Of a DNA stretch of 64,000 nucleotides, positions 42,985-52,225 are shown one piece after another. The notes under the pieces are model-generated. The model was not told the origin of the DNA and did not search any database. It saw only the letters and a list, made by a program, of their open reading frames with translations. The stretch's first letter is position 1. Every line of letters begins with the position of its first letter. The stretch comes from Cronobacter turicensis z3032 (GTDB lineage Bacteria > Pseudomonadota > Gammaproteobacteria > Enterobacterales > Enterobacteriaceae), in the NCBI GenBank assembly GCA_000027065.2, contig FN543093.2, positions 934,074 to 998,073 on the forward strand. Direction: 5' to 3'. Made by a program: the position numbers and the translations under genes.

Positions 42985-44964
42985 ATGGGCAGACCGTTAA
43001 AAACCTTATTCAAACGTGAGCATAGTGAAGAGATCAGTAACCCGAGTGATAACCGCGCGTTCTCGCAGGTGGCGGAAGTCTATTTGTCGCGCCGTCGCCT
43101 GTTGCAGGCAGGCGCGGTCGCTGGCGCCGCGGCGGCGTTCCCGTTTCTGCTGAAGCCGGAAAACGCGCTGGCGAAAGCGGTCTCGAACGCGAGCGGTAAT
43201 CTCGGTAAAGCCACTACGCTCGGTTTCACCAGTCTGCCGGTTTCCACCGACGATACCGTTATCGTGCCGGAAGGCTACATCGCAAAGCCGTTCTACAGAT
43301 GGGGCGACGCCACCGGGATTGCCGGGAATCTGCCGGTTTTTAAAACCGACGGCAGCAACACCACGGAAGAGCAGGCGGCGCAGGCCGGGATGCACCACGA
43401 CGGCATGGCGTGGTTTAGCCTGCCGCAGGGCGGGCACAGCGCCGATCACGGCCTGCTCGCCATGAACCATGAATACATCGACAACGGTCTGCTGTTTAAG
43501 GATGGCGACGCCAACTGGAGCGCCGACAAAGCGCTGAAAGGCCAGAACGCGATGGGCGTGTCGGTCATCGAAGTGAAAAAAGCGTCCCAGGGCTGGGAAG
43601 TGGTGCGCCCGTCGTCCTTCGCGCGCCGCATCACCGTTAACACGCCGATGAAAATCACCGGTCCGGCGCTGCACAACCCGCTGATGCAAACGGCTGACGA
43701 TCCGAAAGGCGAAACCATTCTCGGCACCATGCAGAACTGCGCCAACGGTTTTACGCCGTGGGGCACCTACCTGACGTGCGAAGAGAACTGGTCCGATATT
43801 TTCGTGAAGAAAGCCGAGATGAACCCGCTGGAAAAACGCTACGGCATCAGCGACAGCGATGACTCCTACCGCTGGAACGAAGTGGATAAGCGCTTCAGCG
43901 TCGACGCCACGCCAAACGAGCCTAACCGCTTCGGCTGGGTGGTGGAAATCGACCCTTACGATCCGCATGCCGCGCCGCGCAAGCACACCGCGCTTGGCCG
44001 CATCAAGCACGAAGGCGCGGCGGTGACGCTCGCCCCGGATAACCGCGTCGTCGTTTATATGGGCGACGACCAGAAATTCGAATACATCTATAAATTTGTC
44101 TCGGAAGGCAAATTCAACCCGCAGGATCGCAAAGCCAATATGCACCTGCTGGAGAAAGGCACGCTGTATGTGGCGAAATTTAACGACGACGGCAAAGGCG
44201 AGTGGCTGCCGCTGGTGTTCGGCCAGAACGGGCTCGACGCCAGCAAAGGCTTTGAAAACCAGGGCGACCTGCTGATCAAAACCCGTCTGGCGGCAGACGC
44301 CGTGGGCGCCACCAAAATGGACCGCCCGGAGTGGATTGCGGTCGATCCATACCACACCGGCAGCGTCTACTGCACGCTCACCAACAACAGCGATCGCGGC
44401 AAGGAAGGCAAAGCGCCGGTGGACGCGGCAAACCCGCGCGCCAAAAACGTTTACGGCCATATCATGCACTGGCTGGAGCAGAACGGCGACCCGACCGCGA
44501 TGGCGTTCGCCTGGGATATTCTGGTGATGGGCGGTCGCACCGATACCGACAAACCGGAAGCCAAAGGCAGCATGAAGGGGGCGGAATTCGGCAGCGCCGA
44601 CGGCCTGAGCTTCGATCATCGCGGCGTGCTGTGGATCCAGACCGACGTGTCGTCATCGACCATCAACCGCAAAGATTACGAAGGCATGGGCAACAACCAG
44701 ATGGTGGCGACGATCCCGGGCACCAACGAGTTCCGCCGCTTCCTGACTGGCCCGCGCGGCTGTGAAATCACGGGCATCGCGTTCACGCCGGATAACCGGA
44801 CGCTGTTTATTAACATCCAGCATCCTGGCGAACCGGGCGAAGGGCTGAGCGATCCGCAGCACCCGACGGCGGTATCAAGCTGGCCTGACGGCGAGAAAGC
44901 CGGTCGTCCACGCTCCTCCACGGTGGTGATTGTTAAAGCCGACGGCGGCATGATCGGCACCTGA
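42985..44964 (+). CDS. Tat-exported PhoX family phosphatase
   Basis: A 659-residue DUF839/PhoX protein. The twin-arginine signal is at residues 35-40 (SRRRLLQAGAVAGAAAAFP), a late position due to a 34-residue N-terminal extension, as in other PhoX proteins. The mature part shows blocks typical of the family: ADHGLLAMNHEYID, NCANGFTPWGTYLTCEENW, and the C-terminal RFLTGPRGCEITGIAFTPD and NIQHPGE. PhoX enzymes are periplasmic Ca/Fe-dependent phosphatases that release phosphate from many esters. The ATG at 42985 follows AAAGGA; the longer frame from 42934 is less likely. No Pho box was found. Confidence 0.88.
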   Translation: MGRPLKTLFKREHSEEISNPSDNRAFSQVAEVYLSRRRLLQAGAVAGAAAAFPFLLKPENALAKAVSNASGNLGKATTLGFTSLPVSTDDTVIVPEGYIAKPFYRWGDATGIAGNLPVFKTDGSNTTEEQAAQAGMHHDGMAWFSLPQGGHSADHGLLAMNHEYIDNGLLFKDGDANWSADKALKGQNAMGVSVIEVKKASQGWEVVRPSSFARRITVNTPMKITGPALHNPLMQTADDPKGETILGTMQNCANGFTPWGTYLTCEENWSDIFVKKAEMNPLEKRYGISDSDDSYRWNEVDKRFSVDATPNEPNRFGWVVEIDPYDPHAAPRKHTALGRIKHEGAAVTLAPDNRVVVYMGDDQKFEYIYKFVSEGKFNPQDRKANMHLLEKGTLYVAKFNDDGKGEWLPLVFGQNGLDASKGFENQGDLLIKTRLAADAVGATKMDRPEWIAVDPYHTGSVYCTLTNNSDRGKEGKAPVDAANPRAKNVYGHIMHWLEQNGDPTAMAFAWDILVMGGRTDTDKPEAKGSMKGAEFGSADGLSFDHRGVLWIQTDVSSSTINRKDYEGMGNNQMVATIPGTNEFRRFLTGPRGCEITGIAFTPDNRTLFINIQHPGEPGEGLSDPQHPTAVSSWPDGEKAGRPRSSTVVIVKADGGMIGT

Positions 44965-44984
44965 TTTGTGATTCATCCGTCATT

Positions 44985-45018
44985 AAAAACGCAGGCGCAG
45001 TCAGCCTGCGTTTTTTTA
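44985..45018 (+). terminator. Terminator after the phoX-like gene
   Basis: AAAACGCAGGC / GCCTGCGTTTT with a short loop, followed by further T residues. Confidence 0.9.
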
Positions 45019-45205
45019 TTAAAAAGCCCCGTCAGGCCGCGCACTGGCTTCCTTCACCGCTTTGTGGTGCGGTTTAGAATCATCTGTTATATAACATTCT
45101 CTTTTATTCATGTTTACATTCAGGCCTTTCGGTATATTCCTCCAGGATAAGACTGAAAGTCAGAAAGCCTGCGCCTCGCGCGCCGCTGAAGGAAAGTAAA
45201 ACCTT

Positions 45206-46228
45206 ATGATAGTTTTAAGGAACATCTCGAAGCTGTTTCATCAGGGTAAGGACACCATTACGGCGGTAGATGACGTCAACCTGGAAGTCGAGCGGGGACA
45301 AATCTACGGCATCATCGGCTATAGCGGCGCGGGGAAAAGCACCCTGATTCGCCTGTTAAACGGCCTCGAAAAACCGACGTCCGGCAGCGTGACCGTGGCG
45401 GGTAAAGAGATTTCCGCCGCGCGCGGCGAATCGCTGCGTCAGGCGCGTCTCAAAATCAGCATGGTGTTCCAGCACTTCAATCTGCTCTGGTCGCGTACCG
45501 TCAGCGAAAACATCGCCTTTTCGATGCAGATAGCTGGCGTGCCGAAAGCGGAAATCAAAACCCGCGTGGCGGCGCTTATCGATCTGGTGGGCCTGAAAGG
45601 CCGTGAAAACGCGTATCCGTCGCGCCTGTCCGGCGGGCAGAAACAGCGCGTCGGCATCGCCCGCGCGCTCGCCAACCGCCCGGATGTTTTGCTTTGCGAC
45701 GAAGCCACCTCGGCGCTCGACCCGCAAACCACCGATCAAATTCTCGATCTGCTCCAGGACATTAACCGCCGCTTTGGGCTCACCATTGTGCTCATCACCC
45801 ATGAGATGCACGTGGTGCGCAAGATTTGCGATCGCGTGGCGGTGATGGAAAACGGCCGCGTGGTGGAAGAGGGCGACGTGTTGCAGGTCTTCACCCACCC
45901 GCAGCAGCCGATTACGCGCCAGTTTGTGCGCCAGATTAGCCAGGAAGGGGCCGACGACGCGTTCGATCCGGCGCTGGCGGGCGATCTTAACGGCGCGGTG
46001 ATTAAACTGACGTTTGTCGGGCATAGCACCCACCAGCCGGTCGTTGGCGAGCTGACGCTCCGCTACGGTCTGCCTTTTAATATTCTGCACGGCAAAATGA
46101 CCCAGACCGCCCACGGCGTGTTTGGTCAGCTCTGGCTGCATGTGGTGGCGACGCCGGAACAGCTTGAGAATATCCTCGCCGATTTACGCCTGCATGAGAT
46201 CCACTGCGAGGTTATTAAACATGCTTGA
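45206..46228 (+). CDS. MetN-like ABC transporter ATPase
   Basis: A 340-residue ATPase of the methionine-uptake type. The Walker A GYSGAGKST, signature LSGGQKQR and Walker B LLCDEATSALDP are present, and a C-terminal NIL domain (about residues 265-340) typical of MetN follows, which usually senses methionine. It begins a three-gene operon with a permease and a binding protein, a second set beyond the canonical metNIQ expected elsewhere, similar to Salmonella sfbABC. The permease start overlaps by eight bases. Confidence 0.88.
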   Translation: MIVLRNISKLFHQGKDTITAVDDVNLEVERGQIYGIIGYSGAGKSTLIRLLNGLEKPTSGSVTVAGKEISAARGESLRQARLKISMVFQHFNLLWSRTVSENIAFSMQIAGVPKAEIKTRVAALIDLVGLKGRENAYPSRLSGGQKQRVGIARALANRPDVLLCDEATSALDPQTTDQILDLLQDINRRFGLTIVLITHEMHVVRKICDRVAVMENGRVVEEGDVLQVFTHPQQPITRQFVRQISQEGADDAFDPALAGDLNGAVIKLTFVGHSTHQPVVGELTLRYGLPFNILHGKMTQTAHGVFGQLWLHVVATPEQLENILADLRLHEIHCEVIKHA

Positions 46229-46889
46229 GTCCCTGTTTCCCCATCTGAAGCTCGACCAGCTCCTGGCCGCCACCCAGGAGACGCTCTACATGACCGCGCT
46301 CTCGGGCGTCGCCACCTTTGTGCTCGGCATTGTGCTGGGGCTGGCGCTGTTCTTAACGGCGCGCGGCGGGCTGTTTGAAAACCGTCTGGTCTACAGCGTT
46401 ATCTCCATCGTGGTGAACGTGTTCCGTTCCATCCCGTTCATCATTTTGATAGTGCTGCTGATCCCGTTTACCAAAACGATTATCGGCACCATTCTCGGGG
46501 CGAACGCCGCGCTGCCGGCGCTGATTGTCGGGGCCGCGCCGTTCTACGCGCGTCTGGTGGAGATTGGCCTGCGCGAAGTCGATAAAGGCGTGATTGAAGC
46601 TACCCGCTCGATGGGCGCGCGCATGAGCACGCTGATTTTCCGCGTGCTGCTGCCGGAATCGTCCCCGGCGCTGGTCTCAGGAATTACCGTCACTCTGATT
46701 GCGCTGGTGAGCTACAGCGCGATGGCCGGGGTGATTGGCGCAGGCGGGCTCGGGAATCTCGCTTATCTGGAAGGATTCCAGCGTAACCACAACGACGTCA
46801 CGCTGGTGGCGACGGTCGCTATACTGGTGATCGTCTTCATCATTCAGTTTATCGGTGACGCCTTAACCTCTTATTTAGATAAACGCTAA
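46221..46889 (+). CDS. MetI-like ABC transporter permease
   Basis: A 222-residue permease with about five membrane segments and the EAA-type loop (EIGLREVDKGVIEATRSMGA) that meets the ATPase. It is of MetI length and type. The ATG at 46221 lies in the end of the metN-like gene, showing translational coupling; the longer frame upstream is a shadow. The binding-protein gene follows after 21 bases. Confidence 0.88.
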   Translation: MLESLFPHLKLDQLLAATQETLYMTALSGVATFVLGIVLGLALFLTARGGLFENRLVYSVISIVVNVFRSIPFIILIVLLIPFTKTIIGTILGANAALPALIVGAAPFYARLVEIGLREVDKGVIEATRSMGARMSTLIFRVLLPESSPALVSGITVTLIALVSYSAMAGVIGAGGLGNLAYLEGFQRNHNDVTLVATVAILVIVFIIQFIGDALTSYLDKR

Positions 46890-46910
46890 CAACAACAGAG
46901 AACACACATC

Positions 46911-47714
46911 ATGAAAAGAGTACTGACGCTGATTGCCGCCGCCACCCTGAGCGTTTCCGCCTGGGCTGACACCCTGACCGTGGGCGCGTCCAACGTGCCG
47001 CACGCGGAAATTCTGGAGCAGGCGAAGCCGATTCTGGCTAAGCAAGGCATCGATCTGGAAATCCGCCCGTTCCAGGATTACATCCTGCCGAACACGGCGC
47101 TGGCGAGCCGCGACATCGACGCGAACTACTTCCAGCACATCCCGTATCTGAACAGCGTGCTGAAAGATCACGCCGACGATAAAACCTATGATTTCGTGAG
47201 CGCGGGCGCTATTCACATCGAGCCTATCGGCATCTACTCCAAAAAATACAAATCCCTGAAAGATCTGCCGCAAGGCGGCAAGGTCATCATGCGTGACGCC
47301 GTGGCGGAAGAGGGCCGTATCCTCTCTATTTTCGAGCGTGAAGGCGTCATCAAGCTGAAGCCGGGCGTGAACAAAGTGGATGCGCGCATCAGCGATATCG
47401 TCGAGAACCCGAAAAAGCTTAACTTCCTGCCGAACGTGGAAGGCTCTCTGCTGCCGCAGATGTATAACAACGACGAAGGCGACGCGGTGGTGATCAACGC
47501 CAACTACGCCATCGACGCGGGCCTCGACCCGGTGAAAGATCCGATTGCGGTGGAAAGCGGCGAGAACAACCCGTACGCCAACATCATCACCGTGCATAAA
47601 GGCGACGAGAAGAAAAAAGATATCGTGGCGCTGGTGAACGTGCTGCACTCCAAACAGATTCAGGACTGGATCCGCACCAAATATAAAGGCGCGGTTATTC
47701 CGGTGAATAACTGA
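46911..47714 (+). CDS. MetQ/NlpA-family periplasmic binding protein without lipobox
   Basis: A 267-residue substrate-binding protein of the NlpA/MetQ family. The start is a classical signal peptide cleaved at SAWA/D; there is no Cys, so unlike E. coli MetQ it is not lipid-anchored. The typical string LTVGASNVPHAEILEQAKPILAKQGIDLEI and the ligand residues in DYILPNTALASRDIDANYFQHIPYL are clear. The substrate is probably methionine or a related compound; the Salmonella relative SfbA was once linked to iron. A strong terminator follows. Confidence 0.87.
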   Translation: MKRVLTLIAAATLSVSAWADTLTVGASNVPHAEILEQAKPILAKQGIDLEIRPFQDYILPNTALASRDIDANYFQHIPYLNSVLKDHADDKTYDFVSAGAIHIEPIGIYSKKYKSLKDLPQGGKVIMRDAVAEEGRILSIFEREGVIKLKPGVNKVDARISDIVENPKKLNFLPNVEGSLLPQMYNNDEGDAVVINANYAIDAGLDPVKDPIAVESGENNPYANIITVHKGDEKKKDIVALVNVLHSKQIQDWIRTKYKGAVIPVNN

Positions 47715-47726
47715 TTCGGCATAAAT

Positions 47727-47752
47727 AAAAAGGGAGCTTCGGCTCCCTTTTT
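47727..47752 (+). terminator. Terminator after the metQ-like gene
   Basis: AAAAAGGGAGC / GCTCCCTTTTT with the loop TTCG. It may also serve the convergent GH15 gene. Confidence 0.92.
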
Positions 47753-47767
47753 CATGGCTGATGGAGC

Positions 47768-49594
47768 TTAAATCCTGTGCCCCGGATTGTCGCAGGACAG
47801 CGCATTGGCGGCGCAGATAAGCGACAGATGACTCAGGCCGAGCGGCATGTTGCCGCGCCAGCCGCCGGTGCGGGTGTCGTACATCTCGTTAAAGATCTGC
47901 ACGTTGCCGCTCTGGCACAAGGTATCAAGAATCTCTTTCATCTCCTCCTGCGCCTGGTCGCGCTTTTTCAGCTCCGCCAGCGCCTCGACGCGCCAGAAGG
48001 CGCAGGCCACAAAGGTGCTCTCTTCCGCCTCAACACCCGAATAGCGGTAGAGCATCGGGCTGTTATGGCCAAGCTCCTGATAAATCGCGTCGAGCGTTGC
48101 GAGCATTCGCTTGCGGTTGATCTTGCTGCCGTAATAGTGGGTGAGGCTGATGGCTGCATCGAGCGTCTCGCTGCCCGCATAGAAGGTGTATGCCTGGCGG
48201 CTCTCGCTCCAGCAGTGCGTTTCAATCCACTCGCTGATGCGGTCGCGTTCGCGCGCCCAGCGGCCTTTCCATGTCGGCTCGATATGACCGATATCCGCCA
48301 GCGCCACGGCCTGATCGAGCGCCAGCCAGCAGGCCATTTTCGAGTGCGTATAGTGACGCTCCTCGGGCAACTCCCAGATGCCGGAATCGGGCAGCCGCCA
48401 GTGGTCGGCGCAGCGGTTCGCCAGATGCCCGAGCAGGCGCGAGGTGGCGAGATCGAGCACGTGCCCCATCTCAACGAATAACCGCGCGGTGCCGAGCAAA
48501 TCGCCATACATGCTCGGCTGAAACTGATCGCGCGCGTTATTGCCGACCCGCACCGGCTGCGTGCCCTGATAGCCTTCGAGCTGCGGATAGCGCTCTTCCG
48601 GCACCCGGCCGCCCTCCAGCGTGTAGCAGGCGCGTAACTGACCGTCGTGGCGAATAATCGTCGAGGTGAGCCAGGAAAACGCCGCCTTACAATCCTCAAG
48701 CGATCCCAGATAGACGAACGACTTGATAATCAGACAGGCGTCGCGCACCCACGCGTAGCGGTAATCATAGTTTTTTTCTTTGCCGATGCCTTCCGGCAGC
48801 GAGGTCGTGGCGGAGGCCGCCAGCGCCCCGGTCGGCGCGTACCAGAGAAATTTGAGCGCCAGCGCCGAGCGCTTCACGTGATGCTCAAACGGGCCATTCC
48901 AGCAGAGATTCTCCGCCCAGTCGCGCCAGGCGTGGTCGCTGGTTTCGATGCGCTGATCGATCTTCTCAAGCGGCGGCACCGCCAGCGGCTCTTTTTCGGT
49001 CGCCACCAGCGCTATCAGCGAGCGTGAGCCGGGCGAGGTGGTCAGCGTCGCGCGCATGCCCGTATCGTCGCAGTATTCGGTGTCCACATCATCGGAACAG
49101 CGCACGGCGATCATTAAATCGTCCAGATGAAAAATCGTCTTTTCCTGGACGTGATCCAGCCACGGCGAACAGGTACGGGCGCGCGTGCCGGGCCTGAACA
49201 CCACGTTCAGACGCACATGGCCCTTGATGCCTTCGACGCGGCGCGCCATCTCGCTCCACGGCAGGCGGCCAGCGAATGTGCTGTTAATGGATTCGGTAAT
49301 CAGCACCTCGCCGGTGGCGGTTTTATACCGCGTCTCCAGCACGTTGCTGTTCTCGCGGTAGCTGCGCGACATCTCCCACGCCTCTTCCGGCGTCAGCGCG
49401 AAATAGCCGCCCTCAGGCGCGTCGAGAATGCGGTCAAACAGCGGCGGAGAATCAAGGTTCGGCACGCACCACCAGTCGATAGCGCCGTCCGGCGCGATGA
49501 GCGCCACCGAGCGGCCTTCGCCGATGACGGCGTAATCGCCAAGGCCCGCGTAGCCCTGTTCGCGCGCGGGAGAGCGGTAGGTCTTATTTTTCAC
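47768..49594 (-). CDS. GH15 family glucoamylase/trehalase-like enzyme
   Basis: A 608-residue cytosolic protein of glycoside hydrolase family 15. The N-terminal beta-sandwich has GYAGLGDYAVIGEGRSVALIAPDGAIDWWCVPN, typical of bacterial GH15 proteins, and the (alpha/alpha)6 barrel follows, with YDYRYAWVRDACL, near the first catalytic Glu region, and later CAFWRVEALA. Bacterial members hydrolyse trehalose or alpha-glucans; the substrate cannot be settled here. It is a single minus-strand gene. Confidence 0.85.
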   Translation of the reverse strand: MKNKTYRSPAREQGYAGLGDYAVIGEGRSVALIAPDGAIDWWCVPNLDSPPLFDRILDAPEGGYFALTPEEAWEMSRSYRENSNVLETRYKTATGEVLITESINSTFAGRLPWSEMARRVEGIKGHVRLNVVFRPGTRARTCSPWLDHVQEKTIFHLDDLMIAVRCSDDVDTEYCDDTGMRATLTTSPGSRSLIALVATEKEPLAVPPLEKIDQRIETSDHAWRDWAENLCWNGPFEHHVKRSALALKFLWYAPTGALAASATTSLPEGIGKEKNYDYRYAWVRDACLIIKSFVYLGSLEDCKAAFSWLTSTIIRHDGQLRACYTLEGGRVPEERYPQLEGYQGTQPVRVGNNARDQFQPSMYGDLLGTARLFVEMGHVLDLATSRLLGHLANRCADHWRLPDSGIWELPEERHYTHSKMACWLALDQAVALADIGHIEPTWKGRWARERDRISEWIETHCWSESRQAYTFYAGSETLDAAISLTHYYGSKINRKRMLATLDAIYQELGHNSPMLYRYSGVEAEESTFVACAFWRVEALAELKKRDQAQEEMKEILDTLCQSGNVQIFNEMYDTRTGGWRGNMPLGLSHLSLICAANALSCDNPGHRI

Positions 49595-49718
49595 AGACGG
49601 GATAATCCTTTCTCTGGGTCAATACAGGCTTAACCGCCGCAAACCGGCGACGAAACGGTAATGTTTTAAGCGTAGACCATGAGAGCGCGGTCACAGTTTG
49701 ACCAGCGAAGGGGGAGAT

Positions 49719-49748
49719 GAAAAAACGGCCCGCCGGATGGCGAGCCGT
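49719..49748 (-). terminator. Terminator after padC
   Basis: On the minus strand ACGGCTCGCC / GGCGGGCCGT forms a stem followed by TTTTTTC, 11 bases after the padC stop. Confidence 0.85.
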
Positions 49749-49759
49749 GAGCGGCAGGA

Positions 49760-50266
49760 TTAACGCAGATTGTTCGGGAAATCCGCGGGGAGTTCGCTTG
49801 CCGGGCAGGCGATGACGCTTTCGTCATTTTTAGCGCAGTCGCGCACAAAAGTGATGGTGGCGAATTCGTCGATCACCTCGGTCGGGTAGGCCGGGCCTGC
49901 GTCACGGTAGGCTTCCATCTGTGCGATATGGTCATTCTGGAAGCAGACGGTTTTCTTCGGATCGTTCATCACCCAGCGCGGGAAGAAAATCGTGCCGTGG
50001 AACAGGCGGTCGCCGAGGTTGGCAATCAGGCTGACGTCGGTGCCGGTCGGTTCGGTCCAGGAGATTTTATAGATGTTTTCGCCGACGCGGACGATATAAA
50101 CACGCTGATCTTTCACCCAACGGTTGCCGACGATGCCGCTGTGGATGCGGTAGTCGATGGTGTTTTCATTTTTAATATACAGCTCGTAGTTCCAGCCGTT
50201 GTCGTAGGTGTAGACCAGATGTTTGCCCACAAAACCGCTGAGATCGTGTTTGTCAAAGTTACTCAT
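49760..50266 (-). CDS. padC: Phenolic acid decarboxylase
   Basis: A 168-residue lipocalin-like, cofactor-free decarboxylase that turns p-coumaric and ferulic acids into vinylphenols, a detoxification of plant phenolics. The N-terminus FDKHDLSGFVGKHLVYTYDNGWNYELYIKNE and the blocks RIHSGIVGNRWVKDQ and FFPRWVMNDPKKTVCFQNDH are characteristic and hold the catalytic Tyr, Arg and Glu residues. AGGAGG lies before the ATG. It is divergent from a LysR gene 99 bases away that probably controls it. Confidence 0.95.
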   Translation of the reverse strand: MSNFDKHDLSGFVGKHLVYTYDNGWNYELYIKNENTIDYRIHSGIVGNRWVKDQRVYIVRVGENIYKISWTEPTGTDVSLIANLGDRLFHGTIFFPRWVMNDPKKTVCFQNDHIAQMEAYRDAGPAYPTEVIDEFATITFVRDCAKNDESVIACPASELPADFPNNLR

Positions 50267-50345
50267 TGTTGGCCTCCTTTGTTTCGTTGAGTACAGCTTA
50301 GGCCTTTATTTTTTTAATGAATAACGCTAATTTTGCATAAAATTG

Positions 50346-50364
50346 ATTCAAAAATTCGATGAAT
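50346..50364. promoter_or_regulatory. Inverted repeat in the padC-lysR gap
   Basis: ATTCA and TGAAT arms nine bases apart lie just before the LysR start, with GCATAA / TTATGC further out on both sides. It is a possible LysR operator in the divergent promoter region. Confidence 0.35.
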
Positions 50365-50365
50365 T

Positions 50366-51238
50366 ATGCATAAGACGACGCTCGAACAGTGGGCTTTGCT
50401 GGACAAAGTCGTGGAGGAGGGCAGCTTCGCCAGGGCGGCGGAAAGCACGCACCGCAGCCAGTCCTCGGTGAGCTACAACCTCGCGCTGCTTCAGGAGCGG
50501 CTTGGCGTGGCGCTGCTCGAAACCCGTGGGCGCCGCGCGGTGCTGACGCCCGCGGGCGAACTGTTGCTGACGCAGGTGCGCCCGCTGCTCAGCGCTTTTA
50601 CCTGGGTGGAGGCCCATGCCGCAACGCTTCGCGACGGCGTGCGTACCCGGCTGGATCTGGTGGTGGACAACATTTTCCCGCGCGAGACGCTGTTCGCGAT
50701 CCTGCGCGAGTTTCAGCGCCAGCATCCGTCCACGCAGGTGCAACTGACCGAAGTGCTTGAGAGCCAGAGCGACGCTATCGCCGCGCACTCCAGCGCCGAT
50801 CTGCTGGTGCTTTCGCGCCGTGAAGACAGTCTCGGGCGCGGCGAATGGCTGATGAACGTGAACTTTGTGGCGGTGGCGCACCGCGATCATCCGCTGGCGC
50901 AGATGCCGGGGCCGATTGGCGAAGAGGCGCTCGGGCGCTTCGCCCGCATCCGGCTGGCGGGCAGTCAGACCCAAAGCCCCGGCGGCGCGCCGGAGCAGTG
51001 GGTCTTTTCAACGGTAGATGCGGCTATTGAAGCAGTGATGCATCAGGTGGGCTATGGCTGGCTGCCGGAGGCGCGCATCGCAGGCCCGCTCTCACAAGGG
51101 CTTTTGCGCGCGCTGCCGCTCGCCCACGGCGCGCGGCGCGCAACACCGCTGCATCTGATGGTGAAAAAAGATCTTCCCGTGCCGGATGCCGCGGTCAGTA
51201 CGCTGATGGCGCTGTTCAGCCGTCTGCGCGAGGCGTAG
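50366..51238 (+). CDS. LysR family regulator, probable regulator of padC
   Basis: A 290-residue LysR-type regulator. The N-terminal helix-turn-helix is LDKVVEEGSFARAAESTHRSQSSVSYNLALLQERLGVALLE, and a substrate-binding domain follows. In enterics a LysR gene divergent from padC is usual and senses phenolic acids. The intergenic region has an inverted repeat (ATTCA..TGAAT, 50346-50364) that could be its site. The stop overlaps a convergent membrane-protein gene by 23 bases. Confidence 0.88.
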   Translation: MHKTTLEQWALLDKVVEEGSFARAAESTHRSQSSVSYNLALLQERLGVALLETRGRRAVLTPAGELLLTQVRPLLSAFTWVEAHAATLRDGVRTRLDLVVDNIFPRETLFAILREFQRQHPSTQVQLTEVLESQSDAIAAHSSADLLVLSRREDSLGRGEWLMNVNFVAVAHRDHPLAQMPGPIGEEALGRFARIRLAGSQTQSPGGAPEQWVFSTVDAAIEAVMHQVGYGWLPEARIAGPLSQGLLRALPLAHGARRATPLHLMVKKDLPVPDAAVSTLMALFSRLREA

Positions 51239-51683
51239 CAGCGCGCCGGTTGCCGAGATAAATCAGCGCCAGCGCGACGGCGAGACACAGCACGGCGCCA
51301 AGACGGCTTAATGAGAACGGGATCGCCGCGTTGCCAAGCCAGCCGAAATTATCGATAAGCATACTCATGGCGAGCTGGCCGAAAATCACCGCCACCGTCG
51401 CGACCGCCGTGCCGATGCGCTGCACCGCCAGCACCATAATCACGATATAAGGCACGCCGCACAGCGCGCCGGTGAGTTGCCACTTCGGCACGTCCAGCAG
51501 CGATGTCGCGTGCGGCGGCTCAAAGAAGAAAATCAGCAGCGCGCAGACCAGCGCTCCCACGGAGAACGTCAGAAAGGCGCAGCGGAACACGCCGACTTTG
51601 CCGCCGAGCTGGCCGTTGATCGCCGCCTGAATACTGAGCAGCGCGCCGCCGATAATGGCGAGAATAATCATGATTGTCGTCAT
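51216..51683 (-). CDS. DUF606 (YdcZ-type DMT) membrane protein
   Basis: A 155-residue protein with about five hydrophobic segments and a start typical of DUF606 small transporters (ILAIIGGALLSIQAAINGQLGGKVG). It is paired with a second DUF606 gene nine bases upstream on the same strand; such pairs probably form a heterodimer of the drug/metabolite transporter fold. The substrate is unknown. The 3' end overlaps the convergent LysR gene by 23 bases. Confidence 0.85.
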   Translation of the reverse strand: MTTIMIILAIIGGALLSIQAAINGQLGGKVGVFRCAFLTFSVGALVCALLIFFFEPPHATSLLDVPKWQLTGALCGVPYIVIMVLAVQRIGTAVATVAVIFGQLAMSMLIDNFGWLGNAAIPFSLSRLGAVLCLAVALALIYLGNRRAATPRADG

Positions 51684-51692
51684 TGTGGTTCC

Positions 51693-52127
51693 TTAACTGT
51701 GGGCGACCAGCGCCAGGGCGGCGAGAATAAACACCAGCGCCAGCAGGCGCAGCGCGTCTATCGGGCGGCGCTCAACGCCGAACAGTCCGAAATGGTCGAT
51801 AATCAGGCTCTTAAATACCTGACCGGCCAGAATGCCAATCATGGTCATGGCGATGCCGATAACCGGCGTGGCGACGGTGAGAATGACCACATACCCCGCG
51901 CCGAGCAGACCGCCGGTCAGCTGCCAGCCGGGCTGAGCGAAAAACGACGGGCTGTTGCGCGGGCTGTAAAACAGCATCAGCAGAAACGTGAGCGCCGCGC
52001 CGACGCCGAAAATGCTGAACGCCGCCCAGAAATCGCCGACTTCGCCGCCAAGCGGCCCCAGCAGGCCCGCCTCAACCGAAAGCCCCATCCCGCCCGCAAT
52101 CACGAGCGCTATTAATAAAAGCTGCAT
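51693..52127 (-). CDS. DUF606 (YdcZ-type DMT) membrane protein, partner
   Basis: A 144-residue protein with the same fold and about five membrane segments (LLLIALVIAGGMGLSVEAGLLGPLGGEVG at the start). It is the first gene of the two-gene unit and lies 98 bases from a divergent LysR gene, which may regulate the pair. The function is presumably export or import of a small metabolite, unknown in detail. Confidence 0.85.
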   Translation of the reverse strand: MQLLLIALVIAGGMGLSVEAGLLGPLGGEVGDFWAAFSIFGVGAALTFLLMLFYSPRNSPSFFAQPGWQLTGGLLGAGYVVILTVATPVIGIAMTMIGILAGQVFKSLIIDHFGLFGVERRPIDALRLLALVFILAALALVAHS

Positions 52128-52225
52128 GGTAATCCTTAAAAAAATGCCAGGCGGCGCAGTGTAGTGGAGCGCGGTGCGTTAAAAAACGCTACGATCGACG
52201 AAACACTTTTGCAGGAGTCGCACAG

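Noticed and set aside
45100..45205. Possible MetJ boxes before the metN-like gene
   Set aside because: I looked for tandem AGACGTCT-like repeats and found only isolated partial matches (AGACTGAAAGTC), so no claim is made.
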